Below are positions 36,135 through 47,495 of a stretch of 64,000 nt of DNA, in pieces (within the stretch, counting starts at the first letter, position 1; each line of letters begins with the position of its first letter). The DNA lies in the NCBI GenBank assembly GCA_002682825.1, contig NOKP01000023.1, positions 744,001-808,000 of the forward strand, in the 5' to 3' direction. The DNA comes from Neonectria sp. B-13 (Eukaryota; Ascomycota; Sordariomycetes; Hypocreales; Nectriaceae). Made by a program: the position numbers and the translations under genes. The notes under the pieces were generated by a model. That model ran no database searches. It was not told the origin of the DNA and saw only the letters and a program-made list of their open reading frames with translations.

Positions 36135-36158
36135 TCAGTTCAGTTCAGTTCAGTTCAG
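36135..36158. repeat. (TCAGT)n microsatellite
   Basis: Four perfect TCAGT units followed by TCAG. Confidence 0.9.
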
Positions 36159-36744
36159 CATGTAGTCGGCAAGGCCTCTACATTGTGATTTATCTTCCTC
36201 GTCACCTGTTTCAACGTGCTGACTGGCTGGCCATGACTCTCCGAAACTGCTGCTGCTCGGGGAGACGGAGGAGGTCCACGGACAGCCTACCTACGTACGC
36301 GTCTGAGACAAAAGCCAGATGAACCAAAGACCGCCGTTCAACTGTGAAAATGGGGCGAGCGGATGCTGCAATGCCATGCCATGCCATGGGGGTGTGCTTC
36401 TTTTCGGATGGTGTACTGGTGAGGCTGCCGTTCTCTGGCATGCCATGCCATCCGAGGCGTCCACCCCTCCCAGCCTGACCGCAGTGGCACAGTAGGGCCA
36501 AGGAAAAAGAAAGGAAAGTATAAAAGTGTATTCGTACAACCATGGCCATCTTGTCTCTCCTCCCGGGGCTCGCTCGCCCTGATTGCACAATTGCTGCCGG
36601 CTTGCTAGTCGCCCAGGGGAGCTTCAATCTGCCCGTTGCCACCGGCCAGCAGAGGCGGGGAGGAGGGGTTGATGAGGCTGAAGGCGTGTGTTTGTTTGTT
36701 AGTTTGTGTGCGCCCGGGCTTGAAACGACGGGGATGTTGTTGAT

Positions 36745-36778
36745 GTTGGCGTTGGCGTTGGCGTTGGCGTTGGCGTTG
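36745..36778. repeat. (GTTGGC)n minisatellite
   Basis: Five perfect GTTGGC units followed by GTTG; the frame is open through it, but no gene is supported. Confidence 0.9.
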
Positions 36779-37662
36779 ACCTGTCTCAAAGCCAAAGAGA
36801 GAGACGACCGTGTGCCTCTGACTCAGGATGCCATCTGCACGAAGTTGCCCGACGGGAGAGAGACGTGGACGCGCTTAGAGCCTCTTCTTTGCTGAGCCCA
36901 TGACACCCATCCACCCATGAGCTCTGCCTTTCTCACACCCACCGCCACCGCCGACACAACCTCCACCTCGTCGAGCCCACGACGGTCCATCCGTGGCGGA
37001 CAGGGTTTTATTTTTCAACTGCCAGAGGCCTGCTGGGCCTGGGTCTGCCTTGCTGCATGCAAGCCGCCGCGGGCTCAGAGCTGCCTCGTAACTGCTGCTG
37101 GGCATCAGCCGCCATCCCGCCAGGCCCCATGCGAGATTTGCAGAACGAGGCTTCGGGGATTTCGGACGGAAACGTACACCCATTTTCCCAGGAGTAATAA
37201 ATAAACAAGGCTGCGGTACTGGGCTGAGCTGTCTCTCTCTAATATGTCCCGCTCCCCCCCCGTCCCGTCCTGTCCCCCTTCCCCTCCTCTTCTGGTCCTC
37301 TTATTTCTGCTGCTGTTGCTGTTGGTGAAGAAGGTACACAGGACTTCCACCCTCGCAACTCAAAGCCCTGCTCCCCCTATTCCAACAACAACCAACAACC
37401 CCAGAACCGCAACATCACACCGCCACCAAGCAGAACACAACAGGGGAAGAGCAATAAAGACAGGAAAACCAGACCACCAAGAAGAAGACACAATCCCAGA
37501 ACCCTTAACGTCCAATGCCCGCCGCCAACACCTTGCTTGTCGTCCTTGTTGCTACCGTTGTTCCCGGATAGACAGCACCACGACACAACACAACTCGACA
37601 CCTCACAGCACTTGCTAGACCTTCCGCGTGGCTCTTTGTTTCACCCTTTACTGACAGCAACC

Positions 37663-38701
37663 ATGATGGCGAAGCCGTGGAATGAACACCGTTACACCAT
37701 CATCCGCCTCTACATACACGAGGGGAGGACACTGCAGGATGTCCGCGGCATCATGAAGACACAGCACGGGTTTGAGGCATCGTGAGTTCCTCTCCTTCTC
37801 TGACCACCCTTCTCTCCAATTCCATTTTCATCACGGGCCGAACGGTCTTCAAATCAAGCTTGTTGAGAGTAACTACCCAATCGTGAACGACAGGCTAACC
37901 AGCAACCATAGGATACGCTCGTATCGGCAGCACTTCGATAAGTGGAGAGTCGGCAAGTACAACTGTAAGAAGCGCCAGGAACGCCGCCGCGAATCCCTCG
38001 CCAGGCCGCTTCTGCCCTCTCCACCGCGGACGCCCGAGGAGGGCACCTTGTCGGCCATGGAGAGCTTTTCCGAAGGCGGCACCGTCGGAGCGTCGTCATC
38101 CGGGTCCATCTCGCCGCGGAGCGGCAGCCAGCACACGCCCGAGCAGCGGCCTCTGCCCGACCCGGCGACGCAGCACCGGCTCGTGGACGCTTCGGCGCGG
38201 TTCCCACCACCGTTCTATGGGGCCAACGCGCTGCACGAGCTGGCCGTACGGGGGAAGGACGCCCGCGCCTGGGGAGAGGATGAGCTGCAAGCCGTGCTGC
38301 GCAACGACAGCATGGCCGAGGGGATGCTCCCGTTCATCAAGGTAGAGATGGACCACGACAAACTGCCCGCCGCCAAGTACCTGCACCCGTCCCCGGACAA
38401 TACCAGCTGGAACATGGCCCGTTCCACCACGTCGGCCTTTCAGCTCGCCAGCCAGGAGCCGCCTGACTACTACCGGCTCCCGTTCCACGACGCTGTCCCG
38501 CGGGGCATGCCGGAGATGTTTACCGGCGCCCTGAGCTCGTTTTCCAGGTCTGTGGATTATCGGAACGTTCAGCGGCCCCACGGGTCCGTCCCAAGACTGA
38601 CCGAGGGGAGGGCCGGGAGCCATGCCAGCAGGGACAGGAGTGTGCCACAGCAGCCGTTGACAAGCAGCCAGATGAGCTTCGAGGGTCTTGCTTCGGGGTG
38701 A
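37663..38701 (+). CDS. Clr5-domain protein, putative nuclear regulator
   Basis: Exons 37663-37781 and 37912-38701 (130 bp intron, GTGAGT donor, GCTAACC branch point) give 302 residues. The first ~60 residues are a clear Clr5 domain: KPWNEHRYTIIRLYIHEGRT, LQDVRGIMKTQHGFEAS, then SYRQHFDKWRVGKYNCKKR after the splice. This fungal domain is thought to bind nucleic acid and is common at the N-terminus of filamentous-fungal proteins. The remainder is low-complexity (Pro/Ser/Arg) with no second domain. A second ATG directly follows the first, so the start is ambiguous by one residue. Target genes are unknown; many Clr5 genes are lineage-specific. Confidence 0.85.
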
Positions 38702-40794
38702 TCGGGAACACTGCGTCTCACTACACAACGTCAACCATGGCTGACAACAAGTAAAACGTGGAGGGAATCGCCGGGTAATACCACGGAGTACCCCGAGCAA
38801 TTGACCAACCCTTCACAACTGGACGAAGCCTGCGTCGAGGAACACGAATTAACTAGCGTCCGCCACAACGTTTTCTGTAGGAGTCACTCATTTAACGGCA
38901 GGGATCCGCGAGTTTCAGCACATGCAGGGAAAGAGCATATTGGAAAAAATCTTCCGGTGTTCAGAATGGATACGTTTGTATTAGAATAGTTTCCTATGTA
39001 AACCAAGAACTATTCGCTCACTTTCGGTTTGGCAAATGAAAATTACGACACTTGTCACGAGAACATGCCGACGCGTCCTAGTGCAAAATTGAGATCGTCC
39101 GCATCCAAGACCCATGGTCACTTGACGTTTGGTTCGTTGGAACTGCAAAGACATAATGAATGTGATCGAAGACTACGAGGGAAGCATCCCATGATATATG
39201 ATACCTGAAGACAGAGTGTAAGTGACTTGTCTCAAAGGAATTCCATGAAGAAAAGAAGGTTGGAGGGAATTGTCAGAATGGGTGCCCTGTCATAGGCGGT
39301 GTCATCAATGCATTTTGCTAAGTTGACCGTCGTGATATTTGTATACATCATTGTAGTGGGGATGCGGATGAAAAGAGAATAGTGTACGAACCTGGTGAGG
39401 AAGTGAAGGTCTCACAAATATCGGAGCAGATTGGACAATGTCTTAAACAGGTCAGCGGTCTGTTGACTGATTGACTGCATCTCAATATTGTTGGGGTATC
39501 TCGATCAGACGATAAATGATTTGTCGTCGTAGCATGAAGCTCGGACATATGCTTGTCGTTTCATTTTGGATCATCACGGAGATGTTGTATTCTCGAATGA
39601 GATGGCAAAAGCCTTGAACTCACATTTGAAGTCTGAACCCTAAATTAGCTAGGTTCGTACAGAGTTTTCAACACATATGTGGAGCAGTGCAAAATCAGAC
39701 AAAGGCATGAATGGTATAGATATATTGTGTCTGCATCGGAAACCCGAATAAGACTCGTCATCTGTTCTCATCAGGAGAGCATTAGGATGCAATAAGAAAT
39801 ATGTGTACTTACATTGTCACGGATCTGTGCCCATGGCCGGGAACGCTGGGAGGAGCATCACAGACATGGCTTGATCACTGGCACTTGAAGCATTGTCAGC
39901 CTCTGTGGCTCTCATTATGTCCATAACGTGGAGAGCGAGAGTATCAAGTCAGTGGGCGAGGTTTTCTAGGCCTGCCACAAAATGGCTTCTCATGCTCATG
40001 ATATTATATCGGAGCCCAGTGCCGTTTCATCATAAAATGGGTATGACGGTGTCGGGGTAGAGGGAGCGAAGCATACCTTGCCAGTGTCTAAAGTCTTGAG
40101 AGTTGTCAGCAAGGGCTACTAAACGAGTGACAACAATGATTGTAGAAAAAGTGAGGTCCATCAGAAATAGCCATTTAATATCTTCAGCGAAAAAGATCTC
40201 AGCCGGTAATTTCCAGCGTATAAAGTTGTAAAAGAAGAATGATCATCATGAAAGGACAAGTGTTAAAAAAGCGAAGAAGCACACGTACCATATTCAGGGT
40301 TTGTCGACAGCCTGCGGAGACTTGAGGCTCGCAATGATCCACCGCTTGGTGATGGGAGCTCTGTGAGAGAAAGTCAGCACGTGTCCCAATGTCTGTTGTT
40401 GGCACAGCGAAAAGTGTTGACGATAGTCTTTCAGACTGACGTGTAAAAATTGAGGTTTCATTCCCGAAGGTCAAAGACTCTAGTTTGCGGTTTGTGTTGT
40501 CATCAGGAAGGGATTGGTGCTGTGCAGCTGTGCGCTGCGATTCAAGTGCTTACCTCAAGTTCCATGTGTTGATGAAGAATGGAAAGAGCTTGAATTTGGG
40601 AAGAAACTTTTCGCATAAAAAGCTCTTGAAAAATGCGCTAAGTGGGGAGCTATCATGTGACTGTCCACGTGATATCGCGCATTCACGCGAGCTTTCCAGC
40701 CCCCTTCCGCGTCACGATCCACTCAAATCGTGAACGGGCTTTACGTTTGACCCATCATCCAGGGTAGTTTAACGAATTCTGACTGTCCATCAAA
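38702..40794. other. lower-GC region holding an unresolved or decayed gene
   Basis: A region of lower GC than its flanks and without a long reading frame. On the minus strand several exon-like pieces with good splice signals occur between about 39.2 and 40.57 kb (separate entry). The last ~230 bp precede the Fpg glycosylase and contain its promoter. Confidence 0.45.
39817..40565 (-). pseudogene. candidate multi-exon gene, possibly broken
   Basis: Minus-strand segments 40565-40554, 40477-40289 and 40197-40077 join in phase into 107 codons, with donors GTAAGC, GTACGT and GTATGC. The third piece reads like real protein (FFAEDIKWLFLMDLTFS, VALADNSQDFRHWQ). With the acceptor at 39972 the next piece continues GLENLAH, then meets TGA at 39949-39951. 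The same frame is then open again (LDTLALHVMDIMRATEADN and on) to TGA at 39817-39819. An alternative acceptor at about 39918 would skip the first stop and join WQ to ATEADNASS. More exon-like pieces lie toward 39.2 kb. I do not recognise the family. It is either a pseudogene with one nonsense codon or a gene whose splicing I have not solved. Confidence 0.33.
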
Positions 40795-42129
40795 ATGCCC
40801 GAAATTGCTGAAGGTGAGTTTGGCTTTTTATCACTTCTGAGATTCACTCACTAAGACATACCCAGTCGCACGCATCGTTCACTTCCTTCGCCTTCACGTG
40901 GTAGGAAAGAGGATAGCTTCCGCCTCTGCCATAGATGACAAGAATGTGTTTGGAAAAGTGGGCACAACCGGTGCTGAAGTGGAGGCCGCACTGAAAGGAA
41001 AGACGGTAAAGAACCCGGAGATTACCTCGAGTTTGATGACATCGTTTAATTCTTTTAGATTGTGTCCGCAGGAAGCCAGGGCAAGTATTTCTGGTAAGTT
41101 GGCGCATGGGTTGTAACCTACCCGGTGGCTTCTGGTTAATTGGAATAGGATCACCCTTGAGAAACCTCCGCATCTTGTAATGCATTTCGGCATGACAGGT
41201 AAGGTCCTTTGGACGTAGCTTGTACACGATCTCACATGGGACTAGGATGGGTCCATATCAAGGGCGAGAAGACAGCATACACCAACTACTACAAGAAGAT
41301 GAAAGACGCAGACATCGCCCAGTGGCCGCCACGGTTCTGGAAGTTCCAATTCGCAACTGAGGAAAGCCCAAGCGTCGAAGTTGCATTCACAGATTCTCGG
41401 CGATTTGGTCGGGTTCGGCTCGTTGATTGTCCCGGAGACTTGATCCGCAAACACTCGCCCCTGGTGGAGAATGGGCCAGATCCAGTCGTGGATACCGAAA
41501 ATTTCACCGAAGAGTACCTGCGCGGTAAGATGAGGGCAAGGCGAGTCCCCATCAAAGCTCTCCTACTTGATCAAGCAATGATCAGTGGAATTGGTAATTG
41601 GGTCGCCGATGAGACGCTATACCAGGCAAAGCTCCATCCTGAACAATATTGCGACGAATTCGACGACACTCAAATCGCGAACCTCTACAAGAACATTTGT
41701 TACGTATGCCAGACGTCCGTCGACAAGCTAGGAGACTCTGATCAGTTCCCCGAGCATTGGCTCTTCAACTACCGATGGGGAAAGGGTGCCAAGGGAGCCG
41801 CGACCAAGCTTCCCAACGGTGAAAAGCTAGCCTTTATCACAGTGGGTGGTCGAACGAGCTGTTATGCTCCGGGAGTGCAGAAGAAGACCGGTCGGGCTGT
41901 TCCTGGCATCAAGGAAGAGCCTACGGAGGCCAAGGCAACTACGGGAGCGCCCACGAAGTCACGAAAGGCCACGTCCGAGTTTTGGGAGGAGAGCGCCCCG
42001 CCTGCGAAGAAGAAGCGAGCAACATCAGCAAAGTCGGAACCAAATGGAGTCAAGGTTAAGCCCGAACCCGTACTGGAGGACGCAAAGCTAGAACTTGGAC
42101 AAAGGCGTTCAACCCGACTGAGAAAGTAG
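40795..42129 (+). CDS. formamidopyrimidine-DNA glycosylase (Fpg/MutM type, fungal)
   Basis: Exons 40795-40813, 40866-41005, 41059-41093, 41149-41198 and 41246-42129 give 375 residues. The four introns are 47-55 bp. The enzyme excises oxidised purines and cuts the abasic site. After Met the protein begins PEIAEVARIVHFLR, with the catalytic N-terminal Pro and Glu of this family. LVMHFGMTGWVHI is the conserved core strand, and LLDQAMISGIGNWVADETLYQAKLHP is the helix-two-turn-helix. Where bacteria have a zinc finger, this protein has FITVGGRTSCYAPGVQKKTG, the finger-less plant/fungal form. The C-terminal ~100 residues are a basic, Lys/Pro/Glu-rich tail ending RRSTRLRK, probably nuclear targeting. 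Confidence 0.94.
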
Positions 42130-43349
42130 AACCCAAGATTGGCTTGGCCATGGGCTGCTCCGAGTAGCGAGGTGGCCTCAATACCCGGATACGTCGGTCT
42201 CGCGTATTCCGCAACAATGAGACCTGCTCAGTTGACCACTCTAGTGCCCGAAGAAGCCGTAGCTGCACACAATTGGGCATGGCCGAAGGACCAAGGCCAG
42301 GTGACGTGTCTACAATTACACATGGTGGCCAGGCTTCTGGATGAGGTCATGCTTCTCACAACTTCTGGGACCATTGGATCAGCCATATGCACGATCTTGG
42401 GCAAGTCGCTTGATGGATACGCCCCAATCCTACCCATGTGCCCAAATCAGTGGCGCCTATGATTGTGGATGGCCTCCGAGCCAACATCCCTTATCAAATG
42501 CACATTACAGCCTAACAACCGGGCCGCCTCGGCGTTGATGAGTCAAGTTGAGATCTCCAAAGCCAATCCCAATCCTAGTTCTAGCAATTATGAGAGATAT
42601 CAACCTCGTAGCCGGCTTTGGGTATACACATGTCATTCTTCGACTTGAGAGCAATCTCTACGTCGAGCCTGGTGATCGCCACGATGTTATCCCAAACAGT
42701 AGGCTGGCCGCTTCATTGGTCAAAGACCTGATAGAAAGTGAGGCTGCGGAAATAATAGGGCTGATATTTCAACCTCCGGATGAAAGGATTACTAGGTATA
42801 TCATTGGTGGTGCTAAATCCGGACGCACGATCTCCATGTCCCAGTAGTTCGTGGTGTCGGGCGTTCATGCACTGCCACTTCTCAAATCGGCCAACCGTTG
42901 TGCTTCAAAACGGGCATCGTGAATGTGACGTTGAATCGCTGAACAATGCCCGGCTTCTCTTAGTAGGCCCCGGTGACTACTCTTGGTCGCTTTAGCCGCA
43001 TCCGTTTCAACTAGCCTGACGAGTGCACTTTGCGATGATTATCAGATTGATGGTGGTTCGTGTCATTTTAGGCAATGTGCACTTCTTCCCGTTCCTGATA
43101 TCTGGGATGCTGACCATTTTCATGACTCCATAGGACCAATTTAGTGCCACGCGATGAATCTGGAGTAAGCATGCCGTCGTTGATAGGAGTGTGTGGGATT
43201 AAACTGCCATATGTATGCATATGATATTTCCAAATCTAAGATACCAATTTGTACGTCACTTGACTGACTTGAGTACCGCTCAACCGTAAGCCAAGTGATC
43301 AACGCTTCTAGCGTATTTTGGTTCGTTTGGTAGAATACATAGAATACTA
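42130..43349. other. intergenic region with one weak small ORF
   Basis: No recognised gene. One plus-strand frame at 42590-42847 reads somewhat protein-like (separate entry). The rest is lower-GC sequence, including probable 3' UTRs. Confidence 0.45.
42590..42847 (+). CDS. possible small or fragmentary protein (85 aa)
   Basis: From ATG 42590 the frame runs 85 codons with balanced charges and a globular-looking pattern (DINLVAGFGYTHVILRLESN, then SLVKDLIESEAAEIIGLIF). I recognise no family. It could be an exon of a larger gene, a relic or chance. No splice partner was found. Confidence 0.22.
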   Translation: MRDINLVAGFGYTHVILRLESNLYVEPGDRHDVIPNSRLAASLVKDLIESEAAEIIGLIFQPPDERITRYIIGGAKSGRTISMSQ

Positions 43350-44315
43350 TTATACAAGTCTAGGAAACCACATGAAAGAACTATCTTCATTTTGGTGGAA
43401 CCATTGGCGTCTTTCTGGTGACCAGTGCCAATATGCGTCCTCTTCTGTCTCGCCATCGATGTCACTGTCCTCAGAATCCTTATCAACGACCTCGATATTG
43501 GCCCATTGAGACTCGTCATTGGAGTCATCGTGGTGCTCACTCTTGAGCTCAATCTCTTCATTGTCCTCATCCTCATCCCTAAACGAGCCCCCGTCTTCGG
43601 TCTCGCTGTTCGACCCCTCGTTTTCCACCTGATCCTGAGCATCCTGCTGCCCGTCTCCGTGCCTATTTTCGTGCTCTTCTCCTTGGCCATGTCCGTCACT
43701 GCCGGGACATACTGCCACCGCTGAAATAGTCATGGCTGTGTTGGCCTGAGACAGGCGTGGAGTGGGTCCTGACTCTACTGAACCGGCTTCTGAATCTACT
43801 TCTGGCCCCGTGTCTGATGCCTGCATGGCGCTCCCACACCCAGCCTCAGATTTGATGCTCTCAGCTTCATGACTCTGGCTGTCTTGTTTTGGACGCGGCT
43901 GTAGGATCCCTCGTTCGCGCAGCAGCTCTTCCGGGTAGTCTTTCATCAACCAATGCCTGATAGGCCGCTCCCAATCCTCCTTCCGTAGAATGATTTGGAA
44001 ATGGGAGTCACGCACAACAAGATGTGATGTCGTCTCCATGTGTTTCAAGTTGGGATAGTGCCATTGCAAATGTACAATGGAGTCATTGTCAATCTTAAAG
44101 GACGAAGATCGAGAACCGTAGTTAGCTCTGAGAAGCTTCAGCAACAACTTCTCCGTAATGAAGCTGTATTTGGCGCTATTGGAGATGTGGAGTACAGAAG
44201 CACTTTCGTAGGGGATATCCTTGCGACGATGGCCCAAGTTTGAGGGTTGGTGAAGAGAGGGCTTCAATGATTCCACTGAGAGGAGGATGAGTTTGATGGA
44301 TTCACAAGGTAGCAT
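43350..44315 (-). CDS. acidic orphan protein with a Trp-rich C-terminus
   Basis: A single minus-strand frame of 321 residues. Residues about 60-150 look folded (SFKIDNDSIVHLQWHYPNLKH, then DWERPIRHWLMKDYPEELL). Residues about 150-290 are extremely Glu/Asp/Ser-rich, and the end is YWHWSPERRQWFHQNEDSS followed by FMWFPRLV, a short Trp/His-rich module that looks conserved. I do not recognise the family. An in-frame open stretch from ATG 44483 stops at TAA 44322-44324, only six bases before this ATG. It may be a 53-codon upstream ORF or an exon with an unsolved splice. No membrane segment or signal peptide is seen. Confidence 0.6.
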   Translation of the reverse strand: MLPCESIKLILLSVESLKPSLHQPSNLGHRRKDIPYESASVLHISNSAKYSFITEKLLLKLLRANYGSRSSSFKIDNDSIVHLQWHYPNLKHMETTSHLVVRDSHFQIILRKEDWERPIRHWLMKDYPEELLRERGILQPRPKQDSQSHEAESIKSEAGCGSAMQASDTGPEVDSEAGSVESGPTPRLSQANTAMTISAVAVCPGSDGHGQGEEHENRHGDGQQDAQDQVENEGSNSETEDGGSFRDEDEDNEEIELKSEHHDDSNDESQWANIEVVDKDSEDSDIDGETEEDAYWHWSPERRQWFHQNEDSSFMWFPRLV

Positions 44316-45817
44316 GGTAGTTTAGGTGACGCCGTCGGAGTAGAAGAGTTGGGAGGTTCTGCTGATGAGAAGAAGAAGCATAGATCTGACGGGAACGGGG
44401 TTCTGAAGGAAAGCAGTGATGGCGAGGCTCTGGATGAGACAATGGTGAAGTCGTTGGTTCAAGTCAACCATGGTGATGTTCATGCATTAGGCTTTTATGC
44501 CCTAAGATAGTCGGTTGCAATGGCAGGATGGAAAAGGAGTTGCAATTTCAATAACCAAGAAGTTGCCAACCTCGGGGTCAACGAGTCATGCACTCGTAAG
44601 GTTTGTGTACCAAAGCTGCAAGTATCATTCAGGAGGTTAAGTGTGGTAGTCTCGCCGAAGTTTGAGAGAAAGGTTCGGCAGGTAATTTCGGTAGATCGTT
44701 TTACGCCTGATCCGAAGGTGCATACATCGGAAGCAGACCAGGCTGAACGATTTTGATACAAAGCTGAGATTTGTGGCACCACCCCTTTACATTTTGTCAT
44801 TTCGATTCCGAAAGTCCGTTGACCGGAGTCAGTTGTTTTTGTAATTTGAAGCAGCCACCAGGTCTCAGTCGGTTGCCTATCTGCAGGTTTTTCCTGCAAC
44901 CATCGGCCGCTTTCGCGGCCGACACCTTTGGTCTGGATCGGCACCCTGGAACCGAGCGGGCCTCATATGACGGGTAGCGTTGCTGAGTCGTATGCAGCCA
45001 AGTCCAAGCTCGTAGCTGAGAGACGGAGTTGGAAGTGGTTCGTGATGTTGGGTTGATGAGACATTCCATTGGGAATATAAATAACCGGTTCTGACAAAGA
45101 AATCCATAAGCACCAGGGTATTTGCAACATCCTCCGGTCAGCCAGTCGCGAAGCTGGTGATGTTTAGGCACTCGGGCTGAGCCGACAGAAGCTGCTACCG
45201 AAGCCTGATTTTGCTTGCAAACTTGTATCTGTACACCTCATGTGCAGCTGTGCCGTGGCATCCTCCTGAGTGAGGGGGTGTTAGTGGCTGAGTTATTGAA
45301 GGCGACTGCATCGGGATTGCCTCTTTCATTGGCTTATATTCGGCCAATGGACTAGTCCCATACTTGGAATCAAGGATGACGCGGGACCATCACCTGGACA
45401 CGGCGTGGTTAAAACCACAGCCTGGTTTTGCATTGACACATCAAGTTTGATGCCATGAGGAATCTTTCTTTCGCCCGGCGGTGTTGTCAAAGTGAAGTAA
45501 TCGCTCTTGAATTTCGGGTTGGCATTCTTACCAGCGGTGCTGACCGAGTTTGAATGAAGTCATAGCGTACATATTCCAACACCTGCAACCGGACGTCTTG
45601 GACTCAATGACTCCTCGTCCTACTGAGCCTGTCGCTCCTTTTGGCTGCGCGACTTCTCTCCCCTCAGACGCGCACCTCTCAGCTGACCAATGCTTGCCTT
45701 GGCAAATGATTCTAGTACGTTCCACGTACTCATGAGTTTCCCCGACCTCGCTGGCCTCACTACTTGCTCTTTGTAAACAACCCACAACACAACACAGCAG
45801 AACTCGGTCCAGCATTC
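44316..45817. other. intergenic region, no supported gene
   Basis: Several frames of 60-150 codons occur on both strands (for example 44520-44756 plus, 44495-44944 minus, 45607-45714 plus), but none shows recognisable protein features or splices in phase into the next gene. The segment 45300-45470 is slightly GC-richer and featureless. Confidence 0.4.
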
Positions 45818-47047
45818 ATGGGACGCCCTCAACGAAACCCGAACCGGCAATACCCAAATGGGACTACGCGTTCCATTTCTTTCAACCAAGTCAACAAGTT
45901 CTTCACACCTCCTGGCCCGAAAGCCGTACTGGACGATGGGGCGATTTCGGAGCGGTCCACCGAGCCCTTGCCTGGGTCTCAAGAGACCTCACCAACGCCT
46001 ATGAATCAATTGAATCTTTTCGCGGCCTTGAAATCTGAAGGTAAGGGTCACTCTATCGCAAACGCCTCTGTCCAAAAAAGAATCTCATCGGAAACCTAGA
46101 CCTCAGTTTAGCTAAGAAGGACCCTGCACTGAAAACGCGTCACGCTCGAGATCGAAGGCGGCATGCTATGACACCGCGCGGCTCAAAGTCGTTGCCGAAA
46201 GAAACCTCCCCGAAAGAAGACCTCAACGACAACGAACAAAGCCGCCGTCCACCGAAGTCGCCCTCGAGCTCCGCCTCTTCAAGCATACCTGCCACCGTGA
46301 AAGCATCGCAATCCGAACGACGCACACAGCCGGTCTGCATGCGTGGGATGGGCGACTGGGAACCAGTCATTGCCATGATTGATGACTCCTCCAGGACTTC
46401 GCTGCTCGACCCCGACACAGCGAACATGCTGGGGTTGACGCTACACCCAATACCGCGGCGCAAAGCCCTAAGAACCGCTTTGTCGAACTCGTCAGCTTCC
46501 AATGGACGATTTTATGCAAGCAACGTCGGCTTGCGGTCTGTCTCCATTGAATTCCCCCCCGTAATCGTCAGCATACTGGTTGCGCCCATAAGCGTCAAGG
46601 ACGCAAACGTCATCATAGGGTGGGAGTTGTTGCAGTGTCTGGAAGACGCGGCTAAACAAGGCGCAACAGAAACCTCACTGAACCACTGCGACGTTGCGAT
46701 GAATGACTCAGAGAACAGTTCGGGGTCTGCCGCTGGAAATTCTTCATTTGGTGGTCAGTTCTTCTTTCACTTGCCGTCTCAACACTTCTGCTGACCCAAG
46801 AATCTGTCTAGGCGACGTTCCATGGTTCCCGGAATCATATTCGACTAGTCCCAGCATGTTTTCAGCCCCATCGTTCCCAGGCCATCTGGCCAGTGTTCAT
46901 AGGGGTAACGAGACCTACTGGGTAGGTGACATGTTACCCGACCCCGAATTCTTTGGAATAGAGACAAGGTCTGAGTCTTGGGAGCTGGTTGGGTGCGGCG
47001 GATCCTTTGAGGGAGGCGAGTCTGGAACAATACATCCTTGGCCGTGA
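45818..47047 (+). CDS. protein with a degenerate retropepsin-like domain
   Basis: Exons 45818-46040, 46100-46753 and 46812-47047 give 370 residues; introns are 59 and 58 bp. Residues about 155-270 follow the retropepsin-like plan: PVIAMIDDSSRTSLLD where the catalytic Asp-Thr/Ser-Gly should be, DTANMLGLTLHPI after it, a strand-rich middle (NVGLRSVSIEF, VIVSILVAPI), and ANVIIGWELLQCL, matching the second hydrophobic-Gly element. The active-site Gly is replaced (Asp169-Asp170-Ser171-Ser172), so catalysis is doubtful. The N-terminus is basic and Ser/Pro-rich, the C-terminus Gly/Glu/Trp-rich. No reverse transcriptase or other retroelement part is nearby. The fold call is inference. The second donor could be 46751 or 46754 (one Gly difference). 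Confidence 0.62.
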
Positions 47048-47495
47048 GGACGACCACGATACTGTCGTTCGAGTCCTTATCTCGCCGTACACAAGACAAC
47101 ACGGAGGCGCACACGCACACATATTTATTATATTTCCTTGGTATAAGCCAAGAGGCACAACGTTAGGGCCATTGTTTCGTCAGTCAACATGTGCGCTTAG
47201 TGATATGCGAGGGAAGAAGGATGAGGGCGTCCTCATCTTGTCTTTTTGTCTTTTTGGCTGCCATACCCAACACAGCGAGGCCCATTGGCTCCCAGTCTAT
47301 GCCCAAAACCCTGAGAGGGAAATCACATTGAAAAAATATGAATAAAATATGCCGCCATCAACCATCAAACAGCACCCACCAGACACGCGCGTATTCAAGA
47401 AAGGGACTGAGCAGTCTGCGCCCCGTCACCAAGATTCACACACCACCGGCTGACACGCATCCGTGCCAACGCCCAGCCAGCTACAGTGGTTGCAC
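47048..47495. other. convergent 3' region between the retropepsin-like gene and RIB3
   Basis: No gene is seen. AT-rich patches near 47120-47135 and 47330-47350 could be polyadenylation regions. Confidence 0.5.

Larger units (their letters stand above)
34900..37662. other. 2.8 kb gene-poor region rich in short tandem repeats
   Basis: No convincing gene. It holds a polypurine GAGGAA/GACGAG tract at 35138-35180, (TCAGT)n at 36135-36158, (CCATG)n at 36371-36388 and (GTTGGC)n at 36745-36774. The final 450 bp are CT- then CAA/CAC-rich, consistent with the leader of the Clr5-domain gene. Frames at 35538 (minus) and 36211 (minus) look random. Confidence 0.5.

Noticed and set aside
44440..44480. tRNA-like T-arm (GGTTCAAGTC) near 44456
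   Set aside because: The T stem does not pair properly and no matching acceptor stem or D arm lies upstream.
45607..45714. A 36-codon frame as an upstream exon of the retropepsin-like gene
   Set aside because: Its GTACGT donor does not match in phase with any acceptor before 45818.
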